A DNA stretch of 64,000 bases from Triplophysa rosa (GCF_024868665.1 NC_079894.1:8145737-8209736); one strand, 5' to 3'. Counted from the stretch's first letter, positions 1 through 11,853 are shown. Notes: generated by a model from the sequence alone, not told the origin. Program-made: numbers and translations.

Positions 1-50
1 GACCGCATTACAGTTCCATATCACTTCGCCATGTTTAAACAACAGAACAG

Positions 51-427
51 GTTATAGCAGTTCTCAACCCTGGCCCGCGAGATCCATTTTCATGCCGAGT
101 TTGATAAAACACTCCTGTACAAGCTAATCAGCGGCTTCAGTAACAGACGCGTTCAATTTAATACGGGGCTGCGCAAATTGCTTGGCGTATCGCATTAAAG
201 TACCGCGAGAGGTATTCAGACGCATATGGAGCAGTCGGCACTTGAATCGCTCTCGCGGAACTTTAATGACATACTGTACACCGAAAGATTAGCGCAGCAG
301 CATCGCATTAAGTTGAATGCATCTGTTCCTAAAGACGCTGATTCGCTTGTTCAGGTGTGTTTCATCAGAGCTGGGGCTAAAAAAATGGATCTCGCGGGGC
401 CAGAGTTGAGAACCACTGGGTTATAGT
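51..427. repeat. Palindromic non-autonomous DNA transposon
   Basis: The left end, reading ttatagcagttctcaaccct, is the inverted match of the right end, which reads gttgagaaccactgggttat. The two arms match over roughly 80 bases, including the shared internal words gagatccatttt and acaagc-aatcagcg. The middle is CpG-rich. This is the structure of a foldback MITE. A 66-residue open frame inside it has no protein character. Family name not assigned. Confidence 0.75.
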
Positions 428-429
428 GT

Positions 430-2240
430 AGCCTACAGGACACCACCTCACACAGCACCCTGCTCTTGATCTGACGTTTATAATGTCAAACTTTACTGTT
501 AATGGAAACGTGTGCAGTTTCGTTTCAATAAACAAAGCATTTCAAAAACAAGAAATACATATACTGAAATCGAATAAATAAAATAACTAAATTGAAAAAC
601 AAAATGCATTAATAAACACTGATAGCCTAGTTCGTTTTCCTCTTCAAGCTGCTTATAACTGATAACATACAGTATATATTTTGATAGACCTACTCTTTCA
701 AAAGTTTGCGTGATTTTTTTTACTGCTGAAGATAGAAACAATATACGAGAAACAAATAATTTATTATCACTGGCTTTTCTGTCACATTACCGCAAACACG
801 CAGGTGTGCGCGCGCGACCTCTCACACGCACACCACGTGGCTCAAGCTTCCGAGTCCGTTCGCTCTAACGGAAATGAGATGCGCAAGAAAGTAGTCCTTA
901 CCATCAACAGCATTTTAAAGACGACATTACAAACATTGAAATTAAACATTTGAACAATGTCCTGTGGTGTGGTAACCATGGTATAAGCGGAATATTTGAC
1001 TCCGGTCCGTTCAATTATTCGAAAGTTAATGCACACCCCGAGGTGGTAATGCGGCCACGACGCGAAGCGCAACAATACTTTGTTTACCTTGCAGTGTCGA
1101 AACGGAATGGAGTTTAATTTATACCGACTCTGAATGAGCCAGGTGGAATGGATTTGATGAAGCAGACGCGTGGAAGTGAAGGCTAAAACGCGAAATGGAT
1201 TTTAATTTATCAAGCATTCCTCAAGTGGAACGGATTTGACTGACCGCTGAGTCTGCGCTAAATGAGAGTCGCTAAAAGTGGGTGGGTCGAATGTCATTGG
1301 TCTTAAAAAGTGAGTATGTCCTGTTTATAAATGTTTATTAACAGCTGCTCTCATGCCAAATTCATTCATGTTTTGATGATCTTTTTATTATGGTGTGAGA
1401 AATCGGTGTAATAAAAATGGGAGCACTACAGAGAAAGCAAACAAAGATCTCTCATCGAATCATGTCATCCAGTCAGTGTTTCAACTGTAGGAAGCAGCAG
1501 TTAGTTTGCCAGAAAAATAAACTCTGGAGAATATAGGCCTATGTGACCATGTCTGTAAAAACCCAGCTAAAGTCACTTGTAATTCACTATTTTCAACATA
1601 AAATCATCCTACATAATGTAAAGAACATTCTGTTAAAATATAATATTGATATATTTAATATTGACTGAGTAAGGCCATGTCACAGATTAAAATCATAGCA
1701 ATGCTTGAAATCAAACTTGTTAACCTGATTTTTCCTGACAGGGTCACATACTGCTAAAAACAACATTTTACACTTTTTATTTATTATTTTAAAGCATGTT
1801 TAGATAAATACTTAAGTTCTGTCATGTATGAAAATATAGAAACCGTGGCATATTTGTTTGAAAATTGTTTGCTAGCACCTTTGCTAGCACCTGGTCTTTT
1901 TTTGTTGTTCCTTGCCACAGCTGCTTTAGTTTGCTTACTGAGTGATATCTTTGCATAATATTTTTGCATATTTGTTTTCATTTTTACAAATATTTTTGCA
2001 TGATTTTCCTGTACTAAAATGTTTTATTTTCTGCAACTATGCACAGTGGGTAATGCTACAGAAATAAAACGATGTAGTAAAATAGTCATAGTCGACACCT
2101 GAGGGGGCTGGTTCTGAGGTTCACAGTGCAGTTTGCTCAGCAGAGCACTGGCTGAACGCTCTCTCTGGCACATAAACCAGCATCATTTTGATGGAAAAGA
2201 AATAACAGATTAGCTAATGCTGGCCTAACTAGTACACTTG
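430..2240. other. Intergenic, no gene seen
   Basis: AT-rich sequence with short open frames only. The part near 790-1080 is richer in CpG, but no splice-compatible exon is visible. Nothing else supportable. Confidence 0.5.
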
Positions 2241-2450
2241 GGCCCGTTTTTTTATAGACAAGGCTTAGCCTAAACCAGGACTATGCCTTAGTTAATTTAG
2301 GCTATTTAAGTCGCTTTTATTGAAATGCCTTAGAAAAACAATGGGACTGGCATATTTTAAGATATGTCCCAGCAAGTTATTTTCAGTTAAGACAGCTCAA
2401 AATTCATTTTAGTCTGGGACTAGTCTTAAGCCTTGTCTGTGAAACTTGAG
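2241..2450. repeat. MITE, copy 1 of a two-copy family
   Basis: Starts gggcccg and ends ccttgtctgtgaaac. The ends are inverted matches of each other (tagacaaggcttagcct against agtcttaagccttgtct). A second copy lies at 51049-51290 with the same internal words (accaggactatg, ttttaagatatgtc). The presence of two diverged copies shows this is a dispersed repeat. Confidence 0.75.
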
Positions 2451-2879
2451 GTCTTGAGCACTACAGCCACACAGAAAAAAGTCTGTAACGCTGTGAGAAG
2501 TCCTGCTAGATAACATTAAAGAGAATAAAGAAGAAGAGAATTTCTCAGTATGTTTGTAAGATCTTTGAAGGTCCTTGATGACATGAAGAAGCTCTTCCTT
2601 GCAATTTGACATGTTGTTGAGTGTTGTCTCTCCTCAAATAACGCAGAGTGTGGAATGCAAAACCTGCCGCGATGATCCTCAAGAAGGCATCGTATCACTC
2701 CAAAGAGCAGCCCTCATGTTTATACCCCAACACTTTCATCTCGCTCTGCATGCATCATATCACCGTCAGGAGGAGGGCTGACACTGCGAGCGCTGATATG
2801 GCTGCTCCCCCCTCGCAATCTCTCTCCATCTCTTTCGTGAGTGCATCATAAAAGTGGGGGTTTTGCTGGAGTAAATTAA

Positions 2880-3120
2880 CAAGAGCCCTTGATATGCAGA
2901 TCAGTGCCTATTAATCAAAGAAATGAGATTAGGATTTCAAATGGGGATGAAGAAAGCCTCCATTATCTTGCTGGAGTGTCATGTTTAATAACGTGGAACG
3001 ACGGTGTAATTCACAGCCACGGCAGGCCCGGGAGGAGAGACCATCCCTCGGCAGCCCCCTGCTCAGCGTCAGGTGACCCAGCTAGCTCGCGCTGGGGTGA
3101 GGGGAGCCACTCGATGTAGA
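2880..3120. promoter_or_regulatory. Candidate conserved non-coding element
   Basis: A 240-base block of balanced composition between AT-rich flanks. It carries homeodomain/POU-like words (gatatgcag, cctattaatcaaag, tttaataa) and no repeat ends or coding frame with splice sites. This texture is typical of deeply conserved vertebrate enhancers. It is an impression from sequence texture only. Confidence 0.3.
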
Positions 3121-4598
3121 AAGAGAGTGTTGGATAATCAAAAGAGCACGCTCCTGCGGGAAAGTGGAGGCCCCTGCGTTCGGCTTTGATGTTAGTGTCT
3201 TGCCGTGCTCGGTGGGGCTGGGCCTACGCATAACATAAATAATGGCTGGCTAAATGTAGAATCTGCTCACTCATGCATCTGTCGAACAGACAGCTTGGTC
3301 GGCATGCAGACGCTTTTGCTCGCCGTGGCAAGCCCCGAGGTCGAAACGCACGTACGCACATCCGCACACAAATAAAGTCCTACATATGCAGATGTTTGTG
3401 CAAATGTATACAAAGCAACCTTTGCTTGCAAAGCCTTCATATAAGGAAAAAAAGAAGGCAGAGGTTTAGATTCAGTAGTCCATGGGGGATGCAGGAAGTC
3501 TCTGCCACATTAGTATCGCCATTCGCTCTTAAACACGCCTTTAACACAGAGTTGTCTCACTGCCCTGAACACAATTGATTTTGACAATCTTTCCGCCATT
3601 GGGAAAAACACATAACTCACCGATGACTGCAGGCATGCATTGCTCAGCTCCTTGGGAGCCACAGAAATTATACCAGCATTAATGTTTAATATTGCCAGGG
3701 ACTCAGGAGATGCACATGTGTGCAAAGTCCTTTGTCTTTGTGTCAGGCGAAATGTGCTTCGATGCAGAGCGAAAATCATTTCAAATAAAGCACACACAGA
3801 GAGCAAGGGAGAGAAAAGAGAGTGTGTGTGTGCTTTCCTTTGGTCACTTCATGGTGAATAATGCAGAAAGAGAGCAAAAGACGACGATTGGGCCATGCAG
3901 GCCTCATGAAGGCTTGGCCCACTGAGAGCTGACCTGCACAATTTCCTGTTGAAAACAACATTTTGCAGTTCTAAAGGAATGTTGTTCTTACCGCATATAA
4001 TCATAGGAGGAGGGATTATTGCGTGTCTGTTTGTGGCAAGTGGTCATTAAGGTGAGCAAAGCTGCCACTGCATGGATAGCCGACAAAAATCCTTAGACTG
4101 AACACTGCAGTGCAACATTTAACTAGAATTGTAGTTCTGATTATTAAATAAAATATCTGTATAGCAGATACTCTGCAAAAATTGAGAAACAAATTTTTTC
4201 TCAGCTTAGATATTGGAGTTTTGGTTTCTTGCCACTGCTGACTTTAGGTTTATGGTTTTATACTTTGATAAGCTTCATTCAGTTTCATTCTCACAGACAC
4301 TTCACATTTTTTCTTAGTAAAACTAATTTAATAGTATTATTGCAGATTCTTCATGTATATTATAATCTAACATCACATCTTGATACATTGTGCTCCCATA
4401 AGGAAAAAAGTTAGATTCAAGCATTTGGATGAAATGACAGGTATTTTGATGCACCATTATTTGAATGTTTTAAATATGATGTCATCAGGTCAGTCATCTT
4501 GAAATGCAAAGACCACCATTCCATGTACAGTGTTTTACATTTCATGTTTTCCTTTTTCTTTTTTACTTATCCAGTTTTTCCCTCATGTCTCTACTGCC
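3121..4598. other. Intergenic, no gene seen
   Basis: Mixed-composition sequence. Open frames up to about 100 codons occur on both strands but overlap each other and lack splice sites or family resemblance. No repeat family recognised. Confidence 0.4.
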
Positions 4599-4697
4599 TG
4601 CGCGCTAATATGCATTTACTGTAAAGTTGCTTTGCAACAACGCAAACGTTTGCAAAGCGCTATAGACATACATTTGAATTGAATTTGAATTGAAAAA
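4598..4697 (+). repeat. 3' tail of a LINE or SINE
   Basis: Reads gctttgcaacaacgcaaacg, then gcgctatagacatacatttg, and ends in tandem ttgaat units. This is the familiar 3' terminus of a fish retroposon ending in a short tandem repeat. Confidence 0.6.
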
Positions 4698-5094
4698 CTC
4701 TAAAAAGAGAATGTCCCACCCCATCCAGCCTGCAACCGAATGTAACAAGTCAGTTTTCATGACATAACTAAAGCCTATTGGCTTGAGCCCTCTCTATATC
4801 CTTTCCTAAATTCTTGTTCCAATAAAAACAAAAATGAGCACAATTTCAAGATGGCAGATCAGGTGAGAAGACGCTTCATTATACACGTATATTTCCTGCT
4901 GCAAAGTATTGATACAAAATAATATTTTACCCAGCGTATGTAAATTAATAGCCTTTAGAAATGTTCTCTGCATTCTAAATCTCATTCATGCTCAACTTTC
5001 ATATTATACAAGTTAATAGAACCTTTCATCTCTAAAATAAACTCAAAATGGTGTTTAATGTTATGTTATTCAAAGCTCTGCTCTAAAGAAATCA

Positions 5095-5479
5095 TTTAAA
5101 GGAACCCAAAAATGAAAATTCTGTCTTCATTTCCTCACCCTTAAGTTGTACCAGACCTGTATAAATTACTTCGTTCTGTTGAACACAAAGAAAGATATTT
5201 GCAATTTTTAGTTCTGGGACATCATTCACTACCATATTGGAAAAATCTAAATGGTATAGTCAAAGGTGCCCCAGAATTGTTTGCTTTTCTAAATTTTTCA
5301 AAATATAACAACAACAAAACACAAAAATGTTTTCTACTATAGTGAATGATGTCCCAGAACTAAAAACTGCAAATATCTTTCTTTGTGTTCAACAGAATAA
5401 ATTTATACAGATTTGGAACAACTTGAGGGTGAGTACATGATGACAGAATTTTCATTTTTGGGTGAACTGTCCCTTTAAC
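5095..5479. repeat. MITE of the ttcaccc/gggtgaac family, copy 1
   Basis: A near-perfect foldback. The left half (acccaaaaatgaaaattctg, then gttgaacacaaagaaagata) is repeated inverted on the right half, ending gggtgaactgtccctttaa. Other copies are at 24245-24555, 33608-34198, 57345-57661 and 61512-61833, so this is the most frequent repeat family in the window. Confidence 0.9.
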
Positions 5480-5599
5480 CAACAAGACTTTCAACAGCAT
5501 GCTTTATGTTTGTATACAAGTCAGAATGTCACCTCTTTACTGTTTTTATAAAACCTTCACTCCAGTCCTTAGCAGATCTTCCTGCTGTCCAAAACGAAA

Positions 5600-5930
5600 C
5601 GCAATAACACATTAGCCGTCAACCTTCTTGACACCGCATCCTCCAGGCCGCTCTGATCATGTAAGTGGCTGTGGGAGAGTTTCTCGGGGGGCTCAGAGGG
5701 GAAGCTAAGACAGGCAATGACTGAGATTTGCTAACCTTTTTGTTAATCCTCTTTGTGTGAAAACCATGGCTCTCCTAAAGCATCATCATCAGCAGTTCAT
5801 TTGCTGGTACTCGGGGCATGTGTGATTACTGACAGGCAGCGGTGAGGAGGTCTCAGCCCCTCTCTGAGTGATTACTAATTACAGTTCAGACTGAGAGGGC
5901 GGCGGCTTGTGGAGGAAAAAAACTTGAGCC
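5600..5930. promoter_or_regulatory. Candidate conserved non-coding element
   Basis: Balanced-composition block without repeat ends. It contains homeodomain-like sites (ttgttaatcc, gattactaattaca) and short G-rich runs. It looks like an enhancer block rather than a coding exon, because no frame stays open with splice sites. Judged by texture only. Confidence 0.3.
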
Positions 5931-7700
5931 CGAGCACAATAACACACTTAAGTTCACTGCAGAAGGAAAACACTGCACAGTGCAAAAATGTTTTCTTATC
6001 TTGCTTTCCAGTAACATTGTCTAAAGGTCTTTAAAACAAGCTAAATTTACTCAAGAAGCAGAAGTGTATGTTAAGAGGTTTTCAGAGAATAAATCTTAAA
6101 AATATCATTTACAAATTGTTTTAAAGATACATTTTAAGATTAAAAACTCATGTGAGGTTTATGTTCATAACACAGCCGCCAATTTGAAAATAGTCTAAGA
6201 AAGGTAAACCTACTTCAGCATATATTCTCTAAAGTCGACTTAATTTTACTTATTTAGCTTAAAGACACACCAAAGTTCCATAAAATCTGCAGCTTTGTTT
6301 GATGCATTGACATAATTTACCCTGAAATTAGGGCATGACATACTGAGTGGCTCCTGTTTTCTAAAATAGCCAATGTTAGATTATCCAGATTCTAGAGAGC
6401 TTTTGATTGGTCAGAAAAATTCGAAGTGCAGAATGATGTCATAAAAATCATCCATTTAGGTGGAAGTGAGAGACTGTGAGTTTTGAAAGCTTATATCTTC
6501 TAAATGTGAATTTGGTAAAGTTTTTGATCTCACAGTTTATCTATATCCCTAATGCTAACATATTCATAAAACACACAAAAAAAGATTTTAACAAGCAAAT
6601 TTCTTGTTCTAAGAATTTTTAGCTCATTTGTTTTTTCAAGAAAATAAGACAAATATAATAAAAATTTTAACTATTATTTATTACTAGAACTTCTACAGAT
6701 ATGACTGAAAGGTAACATGGACATGAAAGCCCATGTCAGATAAGGAATACTGCTGACACGCTTTGCAAAGAAACCCAACAACTTTGTGACCATCAAATAC
6801 AAAACTAAAGAGAAAACCGAGCAAGGGGAGGTGGATAGATTCCTCATCTTCTTTTCCTCTTTACAAGCATTGTAATTTCTGTCAGTCTGCATGAGAGGTA
6901 TTCACATCCTGCTCTTTATGCACTTTTAACAAAGAGAGGCAGAAGAAAGAACGACTGCGACTTAAAGTGACAGCAACATTAAACTATTGCCTTCATCTGG
7001 CATCTCACAGAGAAAGTGACATTAAGAGGGGCTCTAAAAGCTGTCTGTTCACTGTAATGGACTATGGAGGGGCCATTTTATATTGTGTTGATGGCATTAC
7101 AGGTAGCATACATTTTAACAGAGGAAGCGTTATCTGGGCACATTCTGTCAGATGACAGAATTTAGTCTACTGCTGCTTCCAGTAGAATAAAAAATGAAAC
7201 TTCTCACTTGGTCTTTAGGAACGAATGCATAGCCTGCTCTGTGTATTTATGACATGCAGTATTTTACAAAAAAAACTATTTTGAAAGGCTAAGAATATTA
7301 CAAATATTCAAACTGCATTACATTTAAGAAGTAATTTGGGAGAGCACTTCCAATTTTAAGTGCCTATAATGTCACCTAATTTTATGCAGGAGTCTAAAAT
7401 ACTCCAGTCTGAAATAGCCTGCAATTCCATGCCATTACCTTCCCCAGCAATGAAAGCACATTCCCACTGTTTTGACACATGTCACTCAGGTGACAAGAGC
7501 GCTTGCACTGTATTTTTGGAGTACACTTGCTATTCAGTTCAGCACAGAGCAGGCTGGACCCATTTTTCAAATGAAGTCTTGAAGTGCCAATTTTGTGCAA
7601 TAATCAGGTTGTAACATGCATATGACTATACAAAATTCTTTAAAAGCATTCTTCAAGCTTGAATCCCTGTTATATTTAACCTGCCTATTTATCTTATTTT
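5931..7700. other. Intergenic, no gene seen
   Basis: AT-rich sequence. No exon with a plausible splice pair and no recognisable repeat family. Confidence 0.4.
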
Positions 7701-7707
7701 TAAAATA

Positions 7708-7870
7708 GTAACACTTTACAATACGGTTGTATTTGCTAACATGAACTAGCAATGAACAATACTTCTACGACATTTATTCATCTTAGTTCATGCTGATTGC
7801 AATGTTTACCAACACATTTAAAGTTAAGGGTTGTATCTGTTACAATTAGTTCATGCACAATGAACAAACA
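7708..7870. repeat. Dispersed repeat, aacatgaactagcaatgaac family
   Basis: Begins gtaacactttacaatacggt and continues with aacatgaactagcaatgaac. The same words occur at 8801-8932, and a looser match lies near 35270-35370. Confidence 0.65.
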
Positions 7871-8382
7871 TAAAGCAATTGGCATTGACATTAGCAAAGC
7901 TCACAAAATGCAGAAAAGCAATATTGCTCATTGCTAGTGCACATTCGCTAATGCATTTTCTAACGTTAAAAAATACGTTACCTAAACAATGTTGGTTTGT
8001 TAGAGCTAACGTCGTTCAAAAAGAGGCCAGCTGTACAAGAGGCAGAGCCCTAACTAAGACCCTCCCCCCAGCTATGCTCTGATTGGTTGACCTGGTCCAG
8101 CGAGTGGTAAAACAAATGAAGTGTCACTGTGGGAGATTAGATAAATAAGTCAGAGGGGAGCAGAAGGTGGACTCGGGTTTATTTCAATTTGGCCAGATCA
8201 CTAGAGCATTGCAGGGTCTCAATCCCTAATGACCAATGGGGGAGGGGATCGTATGAACAATCGTCTGTTTGGAGGAGGGGAGAAGATACAGACAAATGGC
8301 TCAGAGATAACAGATTAAAAACAATCCTTCAGACAAGAGTCCTGAGCGCCGCATTCGGTATGAGATCTGGGTAGACAATATT

Positions 8383-8388
8383 TTTATT
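8383..8388 (-). terminator. Poly(A) signal of the elovl8-like gene
   Basis: AATAAA on the minus strand, about 50 bases downstream of the elongase stop codon. This implies a very short 3'UTR. No competing signal lies between it and the stop. Confidence 0.5.
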
Positions 8389-8438
8389 CAAACAATCAGG
8401 TGTGTACAGTGAGTTTGTACGTTTTGTGTTAGTGGTTA

Positions 8439-10943
8439 TCATGTTCTCTTGGTCTTCTTGGCGAGGTAGCTCTGATAATAAAAGTTGCTAAACAAAGCGA
8501 TTAGGCTGAAAGCGTAGGCAAGCACTACTGCATTCATTGAGTCGGGGAAGTCACAGTCAGCGATGAGGTTGACCGCAGAATGAATGGTCACAATAAAGAA
8601 CTGCAGCTGAGGGGACAAACAGAGGCAATGACACAAATACAGTGAGTTATGAAGCAAAGCTAAAGGATGGTCATTTCTTGATTAATGATTGTTTTGATGG
8701 GTTTGCAATATAAGCATCATAATATATTACACAAACAGAAAATTATTCTATACACTATACACTTATTATGAAACTTTACATTTTATATAATATGTATTAG
8801 TAAAACTTTACAATAAGGTTTCATTTTAATTAACATGAACTAACAATGAACAATACTTCACTGGGTTATACTTGTTTAAATGTACAATACATATTTAAAG
8901 TTAACCATTGTATCTGTTACCATAACACATATTCATCTTTCAAGTTCCCCTAATATATTAATTTACTGTAAACTTATTGTAAACGATTGCCTATATATAT
9001 TAGATCGGCAGTCTATATGCTTTATCGGATCAAAGAAGGTTGGAGAGTGGAGACCCTAATTTACAAATTTACCAGCTGGAGACAAGTGAGGTAGCGTTTC
9101 CAACTCAAGTATTTCTGCATTTGGGGTCCCAGTGCAGCCAGACCATAGTACATGTACATCACCACATGAACAAATGAATTAATGAGGCCAATGAGGAAAG
9201 CTGAGGAAGAGTATTGGTCAAAACCAACAAATAAAGCTTTTAAACTTGATAAAATACCAAAAATCCATGAAATACTGGGTGTTTCATTTGTCTAACATCA
9301 ACATTTGATTTTCCGAAGCAGGTCACCGTCTAGTGGTGCCAGGGCGCAACTGCAACTACCATACTCGGAGACAAAAGTGTCTTCATCTCTCTAAATGTTC
9401 ATGCATATAAAACCTCTAGTGAAAATAATTGTTATTGTTATGTATATTCAGCAAAACCTTTATTTGAGTCTTTTTATTAAACATTTTGAAAACCTATTTT
9501 TATTGGGGTCTCTAAAAAATGCTGGGTTCTTTTCAGTCCACGATTGGGTCAAAAAGGGATGAACCCAACCTGTTGGATTAAATGAACTCAGAAAATGTCC
9601 ATACTGGACCCATGGGTGGAAACAACACAACAAGTGTTAATTTATAACCCAGCGGTCGGGTTTGTCTCCTTTTCACCCATGTGTATTAATATAAACCAGC
9701 ATTGTTAGACTTGCCACCAAACTAAGATCCTGTTGATTACTTCTGCAAACTGAAAAGATCTGTTTAGTAGAACTACTTACACTGCCCTCCTGCCACATAC
9801 TTGACTCCTGCCCACCAGTTGAAAATCATTGTGCCATGATGATACACGTGCAAAAGTGTCAGCTGATTGTTCTTTTTCCTCAGAATGAAGAACATCTGAT
9901 GATAATAGCATTTACTTATTAATGTTCATAACACCTCATATAACAGGCAAATCGTTTTCAGAGCACTAGATTATTTACTATCGCTGAGTTCAATTACTTT
10001 GGAGAAATAAAACCACCAGCACACTCTGGCCATCTGTACAGCATCAATATTGCATCTCATTTGTTTGTTCAAATACATCATGTTACTTTATAGCCTTTTA
10101 ACGTATGTTAGCTGATATCAATGCAAATCATGTATGAAGCAGTTGTGATTACCCGCATTGCCAGTGGGCTTTCTGAGTAGTCAACAGGCTGACAAAACAA
10201 ACTGTAATTTGCCAACCAAGATGATGCAGTGAACTTTAAAAATGAAAAGGTTAAAGTTTACAAAAATGAATACAAAATTAATCTAACTTGTGTTTGCCAT
10301 GTCAGTTCTTTTGGCCCATACCTCATAGCACATATAAGCAGAGAGGCACACCATGGAGAAATTGTAAATAATAAGAAGAGCCTTAATGTTGACTGGTCGT
10401 CTGTGTGCCATCAGCTTTGGACCAAGCCAGATGATGAAAAGGTAACACAGGAAGATGAAACTGACAGGCAACGGAGAGTAAACCAACAACCATCCATCTG
10501 TCCTCTTGTCTGTGAGAATGCATGAAGTCTTTCGTTAGCCTCTTAAACGACTTAACGCCCTGTAATTTGTAAAGCATTGGTGCTGTAACGTTACGTAAAT
10601 GTGAAAAATGAAACTACTTTCTCGATTACATATTGTTTATATGAATATTATATGAAGAGATCACATTTGTGGAAAAAACACAGGCATGAAACTCTTGAGA
10701 AATACCTCCGTTTTGTAAGAACCATTGATACAGTAGCTGTAGTTTTTGCCATGACGGTGGCGATGCGGACACCTGATGCAAAGCGATTAACCAGATAAAA
10801 CGGGTGTTTCAATATTTATGAGCAAAAGTAAAAAACAAAGTAGGCCTACCAGACAAACATAAATACAAACATATAAAAAAAAAACATTTATGAAAAACTT
10901 TGTTTAATCTATGAAATTAAATGTCTGTTAAATGACTTACCAT
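8439..10943 (-). CDS. elovl8: ELOVL-family very long chain fatty acid elongase (elovl8-like), frame broken at one junction
   Basis: ELOVL proteins are multi-pass ER enzymes that condense malonyl-CoA with acyl-CoA in fatty acid elongation. Eight coding exons (minus): 10943-10941, 10772-10706, 10509-10322, 10233-10153, 10033-9979, 9895-9781, 9200-9073, 8606-8439. The start ATG is the last three bases of its exon, before a gtaagt donor; joining it to exon 2 gives [18 protein letters not shown], then [14 protein letters not shown]. Family marks are [23 protein letters not shown] (His box), [20 protein letters not shown] and NFYYQSYL. The C-terminus AKKTKRT is a lysine-rich ER-retrieval-like tail. 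Length is about 267 residues, usual for the family. Odd point: exon 5 ends GAT-A before gtaaat, one base out of phase with exon 6. A two-base loss from an expected GAT-ACA would explain it. As written, splicing shifts the frame before the His box. The elovl8 rather than elovl4 assignment is from remembered similarity. Confidence 0.8.
8801..8932. repeat. Dispersed repeat, second copy, in the last elovl8 intron
   Basis: Reads taaaactttacaataaggtt, then aacatgaactaacaatgaac, and so matches the copy at 7708. It sits in the intron between elongase exons 7 and 8. Confidence 0.65.
9505..9690. repeat. Foldback repeat in elovl8 intron
   Basis: Starts near aaaatgctgggttcttttca and ends near ttataacccagcggtcgggt. 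The gctgggtt / aacccagc words are inverted, with gggttgg-type words between. Fits a small palindromic MITE between elongase exons 6 and 7. Confidence 0.5.
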
Positions 10944-10979
10944 TGCGCTACCTCAGTTTTCTCATTCAAGAATGTTTGA

Positions 10980-10996
10980 ATGGCGCCATCTATCGG
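10980..10996. promoter_or_regulatory. CTCF-like motif upstream of elovl8
   Basis: Reads atggcgccatctatcgg, about 40 bases upstream of the start codon exon end. Its complement has the AGATGGCGC core of CTCF sites, with mismatches at the CCA part. An almost identical word lies at 59757-59773. Confidence 0.3.
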
Positions 10997-11077
10997 AAAA
11001 CAGACGACAACTCGTTACTCGGGTGTGTTGGTGTGTAACAACGTAACTATGTCAATTATGATCGCAATTCAAGTTGC

Positions 11078-11125
11078 GAGACACACACACACACAGGAAG
11101 AGAGAGAGAGAGAGCGAGAGATTCC
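11078..11125. repeat. (CA)n and (GA)n microsatellite
   Basis: A short run of CA units directly followed by GA units, between the elongase promoter region and the selenoprotein P 3' end. Confidence 0.85.
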
Positions 11126-11399
11126 TCATGCTCTGATTAGGAATAAGTTAAGCATCACTGGGTCACTAAGTAGTTTACAAATCTTCTCTTAGAGGGATTA
11201 AACAAATCTCTAACTAGTTTCAGATGTGTGTCTGTTTTTTAGTCGCTAGCCTATAAATGCAGTAGGCCTACGTACGTGTCATAAGAAATTATCCAGTTTT
11301 TGTAAATTGGCCAAAGACAATATTTATTTATTTATTTATAATTATATGTATTACGGCAAAGGTGACTGCAAGATTTTTTGTCAGATTGATTACCTTTTG

Positions 11400-11580
11400 T
11401 ATTACCACAGTTTTAATAAAAAATACCATGGTTAAACTATGGTTATTGTGGTGAGTCCATGTTAAATTTGTGCTTACTGTGCTTTTACTATAGGCTACAA
11501 CCAAAGAATCTATGGATATACCTGTAGTTAAAATATGGCTAATGTTTATATGGTTAATTATATTTGCAATCATTGTTATG
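11400..11580. repeat. accatggtt/aactatggtt short repeat
   Basis: Contains accatggttaaactatggtt and related inverted words, typical of a small, common fish palindromic repeat. Boundaries are uncertain. Confidence 0.35.
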
Positions 11581-11635
11581 TTCCACAGTATGACACAATC
11601 TTATTACAGTAGATGCTTTGATGTACTGATGTAAA

Positions 11636-11641
11636 TTTATT
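11636..11641 (-). terminator. Poly(A) signal of selenop2
   Basis: AATAAA on the minus strand, about 155 bases beyond the SECIS element and 507 bases beyond the stop codon. The SECIS therefore falls inside the predicted 3'UTR, as it must. Confidence 0.45.
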
Positions 11642-11790
11642 TGAGAACACTCTGTCACACTTAACATAAAATTTCAGATATATTAACAAACAAACAGCAG
11701 TTTTTGTGGACTGACAATAAGCAAAGCTCTTTGTTTCAGCAACTTTAGGAAACGTGAAAGGAAAACTGATGCACAGTGTTGCTGTCCCCT

Positions 11791-11853
11791 CTGCTCAACA
11801 TCCATAAGCAGAGCCCTGTTCCAGGTTTAAAGTGCACACTTCATTAAGAGCAG
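11791..11853 (-). promoter_or_regulatory. SECIS element (form 2) in the selenop2 3'UTR
   Basis: Read on the minus strand, CTGCTC (11853-11848) and GAGCAG (11796-11791) form a perfect 6-bp lower stem. Above it lie AATGA on the 5' side (ATGA at 11844-11841) and GGAT on the 3' side (11803-11800), giving the tandem G.A quartet. An upper stem of about 11 positions with wobbles and a few mismatches (gtgtgcacttt against gctctgcttat) leads to an unpaired AAA and a small apical stem CCTG-GAA-CAGG. Spacing from the quartet to AAA is about 12 bases, as SECIS binding protein 2 requires. It lies about 300 bases downstream of the stop of a gene with an in-frame TGA. Stem pairing was done by hand. Confidence 0.8.

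Noticed and set aside
3273..3806. Two frames near 100 codons on opposite strands
   Set aside because: They overlap each other, have no recognisable motif and no splice-supported extension.
10229..10525. 98-codon plus-strand frame
   Set aside because: Overlaps elovl8 exons 3 and 4 on the opposite strand, which have strong family matches.
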